7,773 nucleotides of DNA from an uncultured bacterium (GTDB lineage: Bacteria; Bacillota_I; Bacilli_A; RF39; UBA660), in NCBI GenBank assembly GCA_905215145.1, contig CAJMOW010000058.1, positions 1 to 7,773 on the forward strand, written 5' to 3'. Below are positions 7,702 through 7,773 of the stretch, one piece after another; within the stretch, counting starts at the first letter, position 1, and each line of letters opens with the position of its first letter. The notes under the pieces were generated by a model, which saw only the letters and a program-made list of their open reading frames with translations, ran no database searches and was not told where the DNA came from. The translations under genes and the position numbers were made by a program.

Positions 7702-7773
7702 TTACTTTAATCTAATTGTTATCGTTTTATTCAGAAGTGGAGATTCTATTTGGTATAAACCTTTTCGCAAACC
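7702..7773 (-). CDS. C-terminal tail of an upstream gene (5' part outside window)
   Basis: Reading the minus strand from the window edge in frame with 7773 gives 23 sense codons (starting GLRKGLYQIE and ending TITIRLK), then two consecutive stops TAA TAA at 7704-7699. The other two minus-strand frames close earlier. Two things support coding: the protein-like residue pattern, with alternating hydrophobic and polar residues as in terminal beta strands, and the 4-nt gap to the next ATG, which matches the spacing of the other junctions. If real, the operon begins outside the window and this gene is probably part of the system. The tail is too short to identify a family. Confidence 0.5.
   Translation of the reverse strand, partial: GLRKGLYQIESPLLNKTITIRLK

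Noticed and set aside
7698..7773. Possible operon promoter upstream of the large ATPase.
   Set aside because: I see no convincing -35/-10 pair or Bacteroidota -33 TTTG / -7 TAnnTTTG element, and the stretch reads better as the end of an upstream gene.
7750..7773. Type IX secretion sorting tail suggested by the KGLY segment in the upstream gene's C-terminus.
   Set aside because: The resemblance is limited to a few residues, the sequence after it does not follow the usual pattern, and most of the protein is unseen.

Overview
The window is coding almost from end to end, and all of it is on the minus strand. It reads as one tightly packed operon of an AT-rich bacterium. None of the four visible starts has a convincing Shine-Dalgarno sequence; the upstream bases are A/T-rich, such as AAAGTAATAATATG. 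That, with heavy AGA and AAA codon use, fits Bacteroidota (Bacteroides/Prevotella-like) better than Bacillota. No rRNA, tRNA or phylogenetic marker is present, so this is only a suggestion.

Layout in transcription order, from high to low coordinates: (i) 7773-7702, the last 23 codons of an upstream gene that enters from outside, ending in tandem stops TAATAA; (ii) 7697-4170, a 1175-residue protein with an N-terminal AAA+-like P-loop ATPase domain and a long, unrecognised C-terminal part; (iii) 4165-2639, a 508-residue acidic, lysine-rich, probably all-helical protein with no recognised domain; (iv) 2636-891, a 581-residue MoxR-type AAA+ ATPase with a four-cysteine cluster and a long C-terminal extension; (v) 901 to beyond position 1, a putative zinc metallopeptidase domain (HEIEH) followed by a Gln/Ser/Gly nonapeptide repeat that runs out of the window. 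Junctions are 4 nt, 4 nt, 2 nt and an 11-nt overlap, so the genes are very probably co-transcribed and translationally coupled. No stretch above 300 bases lacks a gene, and no internal promoter or terminator was seen.

How they may work together (inference): MoxR ATPases commonly pair with VWA-domain or metallopeptidase-like partners (DUF2201-type) and remodel or activate target complexes. Here such a pair is joined to a large second ATPase, which could be a sensor or motor, and to a helical protein that could be a bridge or adaptor. The architecture resembles multi-gene NTP-dependent conflict or defence modules. I cannot match it to a named system. The missing ends, both the upstream gene and whatever follows the Q-rich repeat, are the most informative parts still unseen.
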